A stretch of DNA of 64,000 nucleotides. It comes from BJGV01 sp965205785. Lineage in GTDB: Bacteria; Pseudomonadota; Gammaproteobacteria; Burkholderiales; Nitrosomonadaceae. Position 1 is the stretch's first letter. Every line of letters starts with the position of its first letter. Positions 1 to 8,039 of this stretch are shown here, in pieces. The position numbers and the translations under genes were made by a program. A model generated the notes under the pieces. It was not told the origin of the DNA, ran no database searches, and saw nothing but the letters and a program-made list of their open reading frames with translations. Where the stretch lies: the NCBI GenBank assembly GCA_965205785.1, contig OZ242188.1, positions 124,001 to 188,000 of the forward strand, given 5' to 3'.

Positions 1-702
1 GGTGACCTGGTATTCGTTTTTACACCACCGGATTGAATTGATCAGCTCAATATAGCCTGTCTCACCATCGTCTTTGTTATAATCAACCTTATCATGCAGG
101 ATTTTGGCTTTCTCAAAAATGTTGCCTTTTGCCAGTTTATTCAGTACCTGCCTGAATTCCCCTTCCGAGAGCAGTGTTTCGTTGTGTTTTTCCAGTTGGG
201 TTTTCAGATTTTCGATCAGCGCTGCCTCATCTGCTATCACCACCTGTTCAAAACCCAGCGTTTCGAGTTGAGCCATGAGCCCGGTTTCAAGAGCATGCTC
301 CGTCTCCCTGGCCACAACGTTCGCTTCTTCCTGCTTTTGCTGTTGTACCAGAAAATGATCCCGTCGATATACCTCCACCCCCGAACCATTAATATCGCGG
401 ATCAACCGGTCATTCCTGATCTCAGTAAACAAAGAAATATTCCACCGATTACTCAAATCCAGCTGATCCGCCGCAGCAATTACGTCTGACAATAACTGTG
501 CAGTTTCACTGCCATTTGTTTTGAGACTCAGATCAATGTCCGATCCGGACTGATAGCTTCCTTTTGCCCGGGAACCATACAAAATTACCTGGTCAATAGC
601 GGCAAACCGGGCAAAAACTTCCCGTAACTTCTCAATCACTTCTCTTGTCAGTCCACACAAATATTCCCCCTCACTCACAGACAACTCTCCCCGCTGGTTC
701 AT
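1..702 (-). CDS. hsdR: Type I restriction subunit HsdR (partial) with N-terminal MNT nucleotidyltransferase domain
   Basis: The gene reads on the minus strand from ATG at 700-702 and runs off the window start, so about 234 residues are visible. Residues 20-100 form a minimal nucleotidyltransferase domain: GSRAK begins at residue 43 and is followed ten residues later by DID (55-57), which matches the GSx10DxD active-site pattern. After about residue 120 the sequence becomes the normal HsdR N-terminus (LETLGFEQVVIADEAALIEN, then FEKAKILHDK and IRWCKNEYQVT). HsdR normally begins directly with this nuclease region and cleaves DNA after translocation. The added domain is the odd part. It lies downstream of hsdM, a HEPN gene and hsdS in one orientation. 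No strong ribosome site precedes the ATG; an in-frame GTG seven codons on is an alternative start. Confidence 0.8.
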   Translation of the reverse strand, partial: MNQRGELSVSEGEYLCGLTREVIEKLREVFARFAAIDQVILYGSRAKGSYQSGSDIDLSLKTNGSETAQLLSDVIAAADQLDLSNRWNISLFTEIRNDRLIRDINGSGVEVYRRDHFLVQQQKQEEANVVARETEHALETGLMAQLETLGFEQVVIADEAALIENLKTQLEKHNETLLSEGEFRQVLNKLAKGNIFEKAKILHDKVDYNKDDGETGYIELINSIRWCKNEYQVT

Positions 703-723
703 GATTCTATTCAAAAGACCGGA

Positions 724-870
724 TCAGCTCTTACTCTTGCCATTCATCCGGTTCCATTTTTTTATAACTTCACTGAGCTGCTTCAGTACTCCGGTCCGGT
801 TGTTCAAGCGTTGTATCCGGCAAATATCGTCCGTCATGTTCTCAGCCTCCCTGGTATCAATGTCACTCAT
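724..870 (-). CDS. Small hypothetical protein between hsdS and hsdR (48 aa)
   Basis: A 48-residue open frame fills the gap between hsdS and hsdR. It starts nine bases after the hsdS stop and is rich in charged residues. A second in-frame ATG at residue 12 has a strong AGGGAGG ribosome site about ten bases upstream, so a 37-residue product is the more likely one. No family is recognised. Its position in the operon and the good ribosome site are the only support. It could be a translational spacer or a small partner of the restriction enzyme. Confidence 0.35.
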   Translation of the reverse strand: MSDIDTREAENMTDDICRIQRLNNRTGVLKQLSEVIKKWNRMNGKSKS

Positions 871-879
871 GTCTTCGCA

Positions 880-2412
880 TCAGACAAACATCTGCTGCAT
901 CAAACCCTTTTTGAAGGCCTTGCAGTGTTCGAGTTCGGTTGTGATCAGATCTATTTTCCGATCAATCGCGCAAAGGAAGTCCGCGATCTTTTGTTGTTCG
1001 GGGATGGCGGGCGTCAGAAGGGTCAATGCCTTCAGACCGTCTGAAGTTAGTCCCTTAATCGATGTGCCTTGACATAAACGAAGAAGATTGCTGGAGCTGT
1101 TCAGCAGCCAATATCCAAGGAAGAGAACATTGTCAGTCCTCGGTGTAAAATTTGAGAAGTCCTGGCTTGTACAAATCTCTTGCCGCGAGACTGTTAGCTT
1201 ACCGACACCAACTCGAGATACGATCAGAACACTATTCGCGGGCACAATTTTTGTGGCGGAGCCATTGATTGCCGCTTCGCTGATCCATCGCGTGATGATC
1301 GGGCCGCTCAAATCGCCGTCGCAAATATCAGAGCTTGAAACCCACGGAATTTGTCCATTCCAATAATCCGCGTTCATTGTATCCGGTGTGCCGCCACCCG
1401 AGAATTTACCTAGATCCCCCAGCCGTTTCTCCTCCCACTCCGGAAACGCATTGCCTTGCTCGTCCCGGAAGCGAAGCTTCTGAGAAAACAGTTGTTGCAT
1501 GCACCCCTTTTTGTAGTCTTCCAAAAGGGATTTTTTCTGCGTGACCTGTGCGATTTTGGTGTCGATGGCAGAAAGAAAAGCCGCGATCTTTTGTTGTTCA
1601 TCAAAATGGGGAATTTTAACTTGAAGAGTCGCTAGATCAGAACCATAAATATGGTAAACAGTTACACCTGATACCAACCTCATTATCATATTTCTATGAG
1701 CGGCAACAAAGTAACAGAAAAACAAATTAAAAATTCGATTTGTACGAATGATAAGTATGTCTCCGCCTAAAACAACTCCTGCTTCATCAAGTGCACTTGC
1801 AATAGCTAAGCCTGTTGGAGTTACATCAGAGGTTGGCATCAGAATATCGTTCTTTTCACTTAGTACAGAATCGGATTTTTCTGTGTCCGTTCTAGATATG
1901 ACGGTTGTAATGCCCTCGTTATAGATGGTAAAAAGTTCGCCATAACGGATACACCTATTTTTTCCGTTCTCTGAAATTTCCGCTTTTGAAATGCCCTTTC
2001 CTTTACTGAAGGTGGCAACCTCCCCCAGCCGTTTCTCCTCCCACTCCGGAAACGCATTGCCTTGCTCGTCTTTGAAGCGAAGCTTTGGCACCTTGTTGCT
2101 TTTGGCAAGTAAAAAGGCGATTGCCTGCTGCCTGATAATCGTCTGGAAATTTTCACTGACGTCATTGATATCCAGGACATCCACCCGATAGGGCAGAAGA
2201 GAATCGTTGAAGGCTTCTTTCAGCTTGTGCAAAATGATCGGCGGCAGTTTATCTTTGTGTTCAAGCGCCAGGTCCAGATCGGAATTACAGCGCGTCTGAT
2301 TTTTGGCGCGGCTACCAAATACCCAAACACGGCACCCGGGCGGTATTATCTCCACCAGGATATCGCGTACCATCACAAACTCAGTCGCGGAGATGTCAAA
2401 TTTCAGCTTCAT
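880..2412 (-). CDS. hsdS: Type I specificity subunit HsdS fused to an N-terminal MNT nucleotidyltransferase domain
   Basis: This 510-residue protein joins two families in one uninterrupted frame. Residues 1-95 are an MNT nucleotidyltransferase: FGSRAK at 32-37, then DLDLAL from 45, giving GSx10DxD with the catalytic Asp pair intact. From about residue 108 it is a normal two-TRD HsdS, which sets the DNA target of the HsdM2S methylase and HsdR2M2S nuclease. Each half begins with FPEWEEKRLG and closes with an EQQKIA-type conserved helix. The gene follows the HEPN gene by nine bases. MNT domains usually sit in a separate small protein paired with HEPN, so the fusion places this enzyme on the DNA-recognition subunit. 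The frame is clear; the function of the fused domain is inference. Confidence 0.85.
   Translation of the reverse strand: MKLKFDISATEFVMVRDILVEIIPPGCRVWVFGSRAKNQTRCNSDLDLALEHKDKLPPIILHKLKEAFNDSLLPYRVDVLDINDVSENFQTIIRQQAIAFLLAKSNKVPKLRFKDEQGNAFPEWEEKRLGEVATFSKGKGISKAEISENGKNRCIRYGELFTIYNEGITTVISRTDTEKSDSVLSEKNDILMPTSDVTPTGLAIASALDEAGVVLGGDILIIRTNRIFNLFFCYFVAAHRNMIMRLVSGVTVYHIYGSDLATLQVKIPHFDEQQKIAAFLSAIDTKIAQVTQKKSLLEDYKKGCMQQLFSQKLRFRDEQGNAFPEWEEKRLGDLGKFSGGGTPDTMNADYWNGQIPWVSSSDICDGDLSGPIITRWISEAAINGSATKIVPANSVLIVSRVGVGKLTVSRQEICTSQDFSNFTPRTDNVLFLGYWLLNSSSNLLRLCQGTSIKGLTSDGLKALTLLTPAIPEQQKIADFLCAIDRKIDLITTELEHCKAFKKGLMQQMFV
1415..1464. repeat. 50-bp direct repeat in hsdS, copy 1 (start of second TRD half)
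   Basis: The 50 bases here are identical to 2021-2070. Both encode the conserved FPEWEEKRLG segment that opens each half of HsdS. Exact repeats of this length flanking a target-recognition domain can recombine and delete or exchange it. Confidence 0.85.
2021..2070. repeat. 50-bp direct repeat in hsdS, copy 2 (start of first TRD half)
   Basis: Identical to 1415-1464 and in the same orientation, 606 bp away. Together the pair brackets the first target-recognition domain. Confidence 0.85.
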
Positions 2413-2421
2413 AGATCGCGC

Positions 2422-2823
2422 TTAATGCTTCAAACAAATGCTGTGCTTCGAGATGGGAAATTGTGGTATTTTTTGCACGATTGCGGCGGCGCGTTCTTCG
2501 TTATATCCGTGCGACGTTGCAGCGCGATCATCGCGGTATTCCCACCATTTGTCCCAACTGTTGAGGAGTATACCCATCTCATACGCGCGGCGGATACGGT
2601 CCTGGATACTCATAGCTTCAATGGCGGACGGATCGTCGTCGATTGATTTCAGGTACCGCCTGATCGTTTTTGTGGCCAGATCATAGCAGTATTCAAATCG
2701 TTGGATGCAGGCATCACGGACGAATTCGTTACTGACGTCTTTTTCCTGTTCATTCAGGGCCCGTTTTAAGATAGTAAGCGCCTTGCTTAAGGACGTCAGG
2801 TCTAACTGTTCACGGGCCATCAA
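2422..2823 (-). CDS. HEPN-domain protein (HI0074-type nucleotidyltransferase substrate-binding protein)
   Basis: The product is 133 residues long, mostly helical, and matches the HI0074-type HEPN family that partners MNT nucleotidyltransferases. The RFEYCYDLATKTIRRYL helix and the RAATSHGY motif (R100 to Y107) fit RX4HXY. In HepT/MntA pairs that motif holds the RNase Arg and His, and the Tyr is the residue adenylylated by the MNT partner. It lies 12 bases after hsdM and 9 bases before the MNT-HsdS fusion, so its likely partner is the MNT domain fused to HsdS, or the one on HsdR. A second Met at residue 2 is an alternative start. The family is clear; toxin activity is not shown by sequence alone. 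Confidence 0.8.
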   Translation of the reverse strand: MMAREQLDLTSLSKALTILKRALNEQEKDVSNEFVRDACIQRFEYCYDLATKTIRRYLKSIDDDPSAIEAMSIQDRIRRAYEMGILLNSWDKWWEYRDDRAATSHGYNEERAAAIVQKIPQFPISKHSICLKH

Positions 2824-2835
2824 TTCAATATACTC

Positions 2836-4398
2836 CTAAAATGGTGCGGCAATCCCCAACTCCTTACAAAATCCGGCGATGGTGGCATCCGTCTCACACA
2901 TTGTGGCTCCCAACGCTTTGAGCTCCGCCGATACGGCTTCGATATCCACTGCTTCCTCCTCTTCGAAAGTGTCCACATAGCGCGGGATATTGAGGTTGAA
3001 ATCGTTTTCCTTAATTTCGTTGAGTGAGGCTTTATACGCATATCTGCCAATGTTCTCGCGCTTTGCATAGGTTTCGATAATCTTCGCAACGTGATCATCA
3101 GTCAACATGTTCTGATTACCGACCTTCTCAAAATGTTGCGAAGCGTCCATGAACAAAATATCAGCATCATGCACGCGGCATTTTTTGAACACCAGAATAC
3201 AGGCCGGAATAGAAGTTCCGTAAAACAGGTTGGCAGGCAGACCAATGACCCCGTCCAGATAGTTCTGTTCGGCTATGATGTGACGGCGGATTTTACCTTC
3301 CGCCGCTCCACGGAACAAGACACCATGCGGTAACACCACAGCCATAGTTCCGCTCTCGTTTAGCTGGTAGATCATGTGTTGCACAAAAGCAAAATCAGCC
3401 TTGGTGGCAGGGGCTAAGGCCCCGTACCGGCTGAACCGGTTATCGGTTTCATTGAGAGGATTATCTTTCCCCTTCCACCTGGCCGAAAAAGGCGGATTGG
3501 CCACCACTACATCAAACTGCTCTTTCAGGTGTTGCGGATGTTCGAGCGTGTCTTCCTGGCGGATATCAAACTTGCTGAAATGCACATCGTGCAGAATCAT
3601 GTTCATGCGTGCAAGGTTGTAGGTGGTACGGTTCATCTCCTGCCCGAAAAAAGCTCCGACATCCGTTTCGCGTGCAATGCGCAGCAGAAGCGAACCCGAG
3701 CCGCAAGCCGGATCATAGGCAGATCGGATCCGCGTTTTGTCCAGCGTTACGATTTTAGCCAGGATTTTGGAAACCTGCTGCGGCGTATAAAACTCCCCGG
3801 CTTTCTTACCCGCACCGGAAGCAAATTGTGCAATCAGGTATTCATAGGCATCACCAAGCACATCGGAATCCGTATCTTCCAATGCAAAGTCTATTTTATT
3901 CAGGTGGAAAAGTACTTTCGCGATCAGTGTGTTTCGCTCTCCGACAGAACGACCAAGCTTGGTATTATTCAGATCCATATCTTCAAAAAGCTGGTTGAAA
4001 TCCTCCTCACTCTCTGTTCCTGTCGTGCTGCGTTCAATAGCGTTAAGAATAGCTTGCAGGTCTTCGAGAATGAATGTGTTCTCCGCCTCAGTCCCTCCGT
4101 TGCCCTTGCGGGTGATCGCAGAGAACAACTCGTCCGGGCGCAAAAAATACCCGAGCTTGTTCAGGGACTCCTCTTTGATTGCGTTGATATCATCCTCATC
4201 GGTCACCTTCGCATAATCTTTGATTCCTTCCGTTTCGAGCAACTGATTGGCATACCGGTGCTGCTTTTCCGACAGGTACTTGTAAAAAATAAACCCCAGA
4301 ATATAATCGCGGAACTCATCTGCCCCCATCTTGCCCCGCAATTCATTGGCAATCTTCCAGAGTTGCTGCTCCAGTTGCTGTTTTTGGGTGGCTGTCAT
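2836..4398 (-). CDS. hsdM: Type I DNA methyltransferase subunit HsdM
   Basis: HsdM is the N6-adenine methylase of the type I system and forms HsdM2S with the specificity subunit. I place the start at the ATG beginning MTATQKQQLE (520 residues), because the longer frame to 4488 starts with a low-complexity PLSPLSPLSG stretch coded by a tandem DNA repeat. Visible motifs are the N-terminal HsdM bundle (LWKIANELRG), FYTPQQVSKI, the SAM-binding DPACGSGSLLL, and the catalytic NPPF. It heads the hsdM-HEPN-hsdS-hsdR operon. The sequence looks intact. Confidence 0.93.
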   Translation of the reverse strand: MTATQKQQLEQQLWKIANELRGKMGADEFRDYILGFIFYKYLSEKQHRYANQLLETEGIKDYAKVTDEDDINAIKEESLNKLGYFLRPDELFSAITRKGNGGTEAENTFILEDLQAILNAIERSTTGTESEEDFNQLFEDMDLNNTKLGRSVGERNTLIAKVLFHLNKIDFALEDTDSDVLGDAYEYLIAQFASGAGKKAGEFYTPQQVSKILAKIVTLDKTRIRSAYDPACGSGSLLLRIARETDVGAFFGQEMNRTTYNLARMNMILHDVHFSKFDIRQEDTLEHPQHLKEQFDVVVANPPFSARWKGKDNPLNETDNRFSRYGALAPATKADFAFVQHMIYQLNESGTMAVVLPHGVLFRGAAEGKIRRHIIAEQNYLDGVIGLPANLFYGTSIPACILVFKKCRVHDADILFMDASQHFEKVGNQNMLTDDHVAKIIETYAKRENIGRYAYKASLNEIKENDFNLNIPRYVDTFEEEEAVDIEAVSAELKALGATMCETDATIAGFCKELGIAAPF

Positions 4399-4448
4399 AG
4401 TCTGATTGTATCTGTAAATGTTGTAGTATACACAAAGTAACCCGGAGA

Positions 4449-4470
4449 GCGGAGAGAGCGGAGAGAGCGG
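4449..4470. repeat. 9-bp tandem repeat upstream of hsdM
   Basis: GCGGAGAGA is repeated twice and followed by a partial third copy. A TATACT-like -10 for hsdM lies on the minus strand at 4425-4430, and its -35 region would fall inside or against these repeats. A change in copy number could therefore alter promoter spacing, or the length of an N-terminal extension, since nine bases keep frame. Confidence 0.6.
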
Positions 4471-4488
4471 CAACGCGACAGCGCACAC

Positions 4489-5027
4489 CCTCCACTGCTA
4501 AAATCCGGTACGACAACAGATCAGGCTCCTGCTGGTGTACATGACAGGAAACGGATCAAAATAATGTACCAGCCTGATGTGCCCGGCCTCAGTACCAGAT
4601 GTGCCGCCATCCGGTATCAAACGAACCAGTAGCCACACCGTCCTGATCGAAAAGTCCGGGCGTTCACACGCTTGCCATGACACCCCGTATGTATCAAAAC
4701 GGTAAGCTGTGCCCGGTTGGATATTATGGGATAAACACAGGATTGAGATTTCCCGAGCTTTGGATTGTATCCATCATTATGATACCGTCAGATAATAAGG
4801 AAATCACCTTGCTTGTTTTTCACAATAACATGCTTGACCAGGACATATTATCCGGCGATCATTATAATGTAACCTGTTTTTGATGCGCTGCGTGTTCAGC
4901 GGAAAATGATAGACCCGTCCTCAAAAATAACATCCTTTCTTAGAAGTTTCCTTTTTCAGATTTAGCGTGGCAGGGCAGCATACCTGTATAAAGCAGAGAG
5001 ATGCGCATCGGATAATCGGTGCAGGTA
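4489..5027. other. Intergenic region between hsdM and the symporter
   Basis: I see no recognisable gene in these 539 bases. A 61-codon open frame on the minus strand (4498-4683) has no family resemblance and no clear ribosome site. The two neighbouring genes on the minus strand point the same way, so promoter elements for hsdM should lie at the low end. Confidence 0.5.
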
Positions 5028-6302
5028 TCAGATTTTGTTCCCGATCTGACTATTATGGGTCTCATGTTCTACATTTTTTACTACCTTCTGGACCACCAGA
5101 CTGCCTACCATATCGCCTTCCACATTAACCGATGTACGGAAAGCATCCAGTAGCCGGTCAATGGGAAGAAGGATCGCAACAGCTTCCACCGGCAGCCCTA
5201 CCGATTGTAATACCAGGAGCATCGTTACCATACCGGCACTTGGAATTCCCGGTGCGCCCATGGCAGCCAGCATAGCCGTGAGGAATACGATCATTTGCTG
5301 TATGAGATTGAGATCCACTCCTACCAGATTGGCAACGAATAGTGCAGCGGCAGCTTCATATAGTGCGGTGCCATCCATATTTACCGTAGCGCCAAGAGGG
5401 AGCACAAAACCGGCAATATCACGCTTGACATGAAGGTTCTGTTCCACACAACGTAAAGTAATGGGTAAGGTGGCCGAGCTGGAACTGGTAGCAAAAGCTG
5501 TGATCAATGCTTCCCGGGCTCCCCGCCAGAATTTAATGGGCGTCATCCCCGTGACCAGGTACAAGATCAGAGGCAATACGATTACACCATGTACGAATAT
5601 GGTCCCTATGACTAAACCGATAAATTTAATCAGCATCATAAGTAAAGACACATCCTGTGTCACTACCAGTTTGATCAGTAATGCCATGATACAAAGTGGT
5701 GCCAGTTTCATAATCCAGCCCACTAACATCAATACCAACTCTAATAATTCCTGCAGGATTAAACGGACATTCTGAAAACGCTCCCCTCCGATCACTAAAG
5801 TAATGCCCGTCAGCAGTGCAAAGATCACTACTGCAAGTATATTGCTCTGCGCCATGGCTGCAACAGGATTTTGAAACAGTGAGTGCAGAAACTGAGTGAA
5901 GAATTCAGGGAGCGTCATTTCATTGGCCTGAAAATTCTGCATGGCATCCCGGAACATCGGTAACTCCAGTCCCTCTCCGGGGCGAAACAGGTTCGCAGCA
6001 GTCAGTCCCAAGATAATAGCCACCGTTACGGTCAGGATAAAATAGGCCAGTGTGGTCATCCATACCCGATGCATTTGCTGATGAGCACGTAAATTCGCCA
6101 CGCCCACTACAATGGAGGTGAACACCAGCGGAATCATGACCATTTTCAATAAATCGACGAACAGCATCCCGAGTAATTCAGCAATATACAGACTCACCTG
6201 TGAGGTCGCTGATTCTTTATCCAGCATTGAAAGTGCCAGTCCTAACAGAATGCCAGCTAATGAACCGATAAGAATTTGCGAATTAAGAGAAATCTTTTTC
6301 AT
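5028..6302 (-). CDS. Dicarboxylate/amino acid:cation symporter (DAACS family), copy 1
   Basis: This 424-residue protein belongs to the sodium/proton-coupled dicarboxylate or glutamate symporters of the inner membrane. It shows eight or so hydrophobic segments, the serine-rich TSSSSATLP hairpin, the NMDGTALYEA stretch and the DRLLDAFRTSVNVEGD motif that forms the substrate and cation site. A near-identical protein lies at 60017-61273 on the other strand. By eye well over nine in ten residues agree, while many codons differ and this copy is visibly richer in G and C. The bases before the start are also similar, so the two share ancestry including the leader. Substrate cannot be fixed from sequence. 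This copy sits in the accessory part and may have arrived by transfer. Confidence 0.9.
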   Translation of the reverse strand: MKKISLNSQILIGSLAGILLGLALSMLDKESATSQVSLYIAELLGMLFVDLLKMVMIPLVFTSIVVGVANLRAHQQMHRVWMTTLAYFILTVTVAIILGLTAANLFRPGEGLELPMFRDAMQNFQANEMTLPEFFTQFLHSLFQNPVAAMAQSNILAVVIFALLTGITLVIGGERFQNVRLILQELLELVLMLVGWIMKLAPLCIMALLIKLVVTQDVSLLMMLIKFIGLVIGTIFVHGVIVLPLILYLVTGMTPIKFWRGAREALITAFATSSSSATLPITLRCVEQNLHVKRDIAGFVLPLGATVNMDGTALYEAAAALFVANLVGVDLNLIQQMIVFLTAMLAAMGAPGIPSAGMVTMLLVLQSVGLPVEAVAILLPIDRLLDAFRTSVNVEGDMVGSLVVQKVVKNVEHETHNSQIGNKI

Positions 6303-6616
6303 TTATTAATTCCATAATTAGAGTATGACTTGAATAGGACACATAAATTTACGTGTTATAAAATTATGGGATTGATTTCATTCTGGTACAGTAATGAACA
6401 GGATAGGATTCTTGCTCCTCCGGGTGCAATTTCTCCTCTTCTTCTCCCTCAGCTTTAGTACGGAAAAAATTTTCCGGAAAGAACAGTACGGCGCTCCTAC
6501 CTACACAATTTCAGATTATTCTCCCCCTGATAATAAAAACAGGTAAGGATTGTGAATCAGCAGCATTCCTTATATGGTGGAAATAAAATAATAGGGCATC
6601 AATACAGAATGAATTA
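6303..6616. other. Intergenic region
   Basis: No gene is recognised. The part next to the symporter start resembles the bases upstream of the second symporter copy near 60000 and likely holds its translation signals. The rest shows no convincing repeat or terminator. Confidence 0.4.
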
Positions 6617-7039
6617 CTATTCTCCCGCATGCGCGGTAAGGAATAATGCCTTTCCTAATGAAGAAAAGAAATTCTGGTATTGTTCCGGGTCTGTAATTGG
6701 CTCTACATTGAATTGAGCATTTGCTCGCACCAACATACGGTCTGTTCCTTTTTTTCTAACCGAAACGGTTATCCTTGCTCTATTTAATTTATCTAATTTC
6801 GTTCCGCTTACAGACCCCAATATCAAATCCGCACGCTCGACTACAAAGCCAAGATCTTGAAGCGTAGAGATAACTGCCCGTAATACTTTCTCTTTATCGT
6901 CTGTATCGAATATACGAGACTGATAATTTCTTTTCTGAAGCTGTGTCTCGTCACCTGTATCAAGTACCCGCTGGTTTGTAGTAGCACATCCGCTTAGTAG
7001 TAAAGCGTATATAAGAAAAACTGACAGTATGAGTTTCAT
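6617..7039 (-). CDS. Putative lipoprotein (140 aa)
   Basis: A signal peptide with lipobox LLSGC ends at Cys18, so the mature protein is expected to be lipid-anchored. The body contains a region around VLRAVISTLQDLGFVVERAD that recurs in the neighbouring lipoprotein (ANVLQDLGFNLENSETKLG), so the two are distant paralogues of one small periplasmic fold. Its start overlaps the preceding gene by four bases (ATGA), which indicates coupled translation. The function is unknown. Confidence 0.75.
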   Translation of the reverse strand: MKLILSVFLIYALLLSGCATTNQRVLDTGDETQLQKRNYQSRIFDTDDKEKVLRAVISTLQDLGFVVERADLILGSVSGTKLDKLNRARITVSVRKKGTDRMLVRANAQFNVEPITDPEQYQNFFSSLGKALFLTAHAGE

Positions 7040-7569
7040 ATTTTTTGAGCCTCAAGAAAAACAGATTTAGAAACTTTCTCAAAAAAATCTTTGAAGAGTA
7101 CCGGGTCAGTAAGCGTTTCATAATGAATGCTGTTGTCCGTTTTTCGTACAATACGTTGAAAGGTAACTCTAACAAAATGACTGTCAGCCATTGGTATATT
7201 TTTACTATCAATCATTGGTCGAACTACAAGAGCAACACGAATAGTCTGGTCTTTACTTACCGGAACTGCAACACCGGTCAGGATAGCTACTGCAATTGCA
7301 GCTGCAATCTCACCACCATCAGAAGCATCCCGTTCCTTGCTTGCCGTGACAACACCAAGTTTAGTTTCTGAGTTTTCCAGATTAAATCCGAGATCCTGGA
7401 GCACATTAGCACACGCGATAATCAACTCCATTTCAACGATTCCATCATAGCGCCTGGTTTCTATCTGCCTTTGTTTTAAGAGCTGTGGTGTACCAACAAA
7501 CAGGTCTTTGGGTACTGTTACACAACCAACCATGAGAAACGTTATAAGTAGAATTGATAATTTCTTCAT
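7036..7569 (-). CDS. Putative lipoprotein (177 aa), paralogue of its neighbour
   Basis: The N-terminus KKLSILLITFLMVGC is a lipoprotein signal with Cys at residue 16. The motif LQDLGFNLENSETKLGVVTASK resembles LQDLGFVVERADLILGSVSG of the next protein. A glycine/alanine-rich stretch (EIAAAIAVAILTGVAVPV) could contact the membrane. It is the middle gene of a tight three-lipoprotein unit. No named function is recognised. Confidence 0.75.
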   Translation of the reverse strand: MKKLSILLITFLMVGCVTVPKDLFVGTPQLLKQRQIETRRYDGIVEMELIIACANVLQDLGFNLENSETKLGVVTASKERDASDGGEIAAAIAVAILTGVAVPVSKDQTIRVALVVRPMIDSKNIPMADSHFVRVTFQRIVRKTDNSIHYETLTDPVLFKDFFEKVSKSVFLEAQKI

Positions 7570-7577
7570 ATTAGAAT

Positions 7578-7988
7578 CTAGAACCGTGATGTATGGTATG
7601 CAAAGTCACGCACCATCTTATTCTTGTCAAATTTTATAATGACAGTCAATGTTCTCTGTGATGTGGATATCGCACCAGATTTGCCCGGTGTTAGAAACTT
7701 TAATCCCGCTTCACTAGTTGAAAAAACCTGATCGGATGCTATCTTGTCATAAATCCATACTTCCCTTCTTTCTTCGTCTGTCGAGACAATATTAGGGGCA
7801 CCTAATGTAGCTGCAATTTCAGCTCCGGACATCCCTTTTCTAATTTCTTTTTGAACCGTTCCAACAGTCACTTTTTCGCCCGCATCATCCTGGACTTCTT
7901 GCCTGTGATAGCTTGCCGAAGCGCATCCGACCAGTAAAGAAACAGCTAGAAGCAATAAATAAAGGGTATTTTTAGATGCCATAAGCAT
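7578..7988 (-). CDS. SmpA/OmlA (BamE-like) domain lipoprotein
   Basis: I chose the ATG at 7988 (MLMASKNTLY) rather than the frame limit at 8039, because it gives a normal lipoprotein signal (LLLLAVSLLVGC) and has a GAGA element upstream. The mature part contains RKGMSGAEIAATLGAPNIV and EVWIYDK, typical of the SmpA/OmlA fold seen in BamE and related outer-membrane lipoproteins. It is the first gene of the three-lipoprotein unit that continues through 6617. A role at the cell envelope is likely; a specific role in outer-membrane assembly is not shown. Confidence 0.7.
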   Translation of the reverse strand: MLMASKNTLYLLLLAVSLLVGCASASYHRQEVQDDAGEKVTVGTVQKEIRKGMSGAEIAATLGAPNIVSTDEERREVWIYDKIASDQVFSTSEAGLKFLTPGKSGAISTSQRTLTVIIKFDKNKMVRDFAYHTSRF

Positions 7989-8039
7989 GTTTGTTCTCAA
8001 TTCAGTTATAAAATGATACCGGTAACTTATTATACACAA

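Noticed and set aside
94..1544. Plus-strand frames opposite hsdR and hsdS
   Set aside because: They are shadows of the minus-strand genes, whose motifs are intact.
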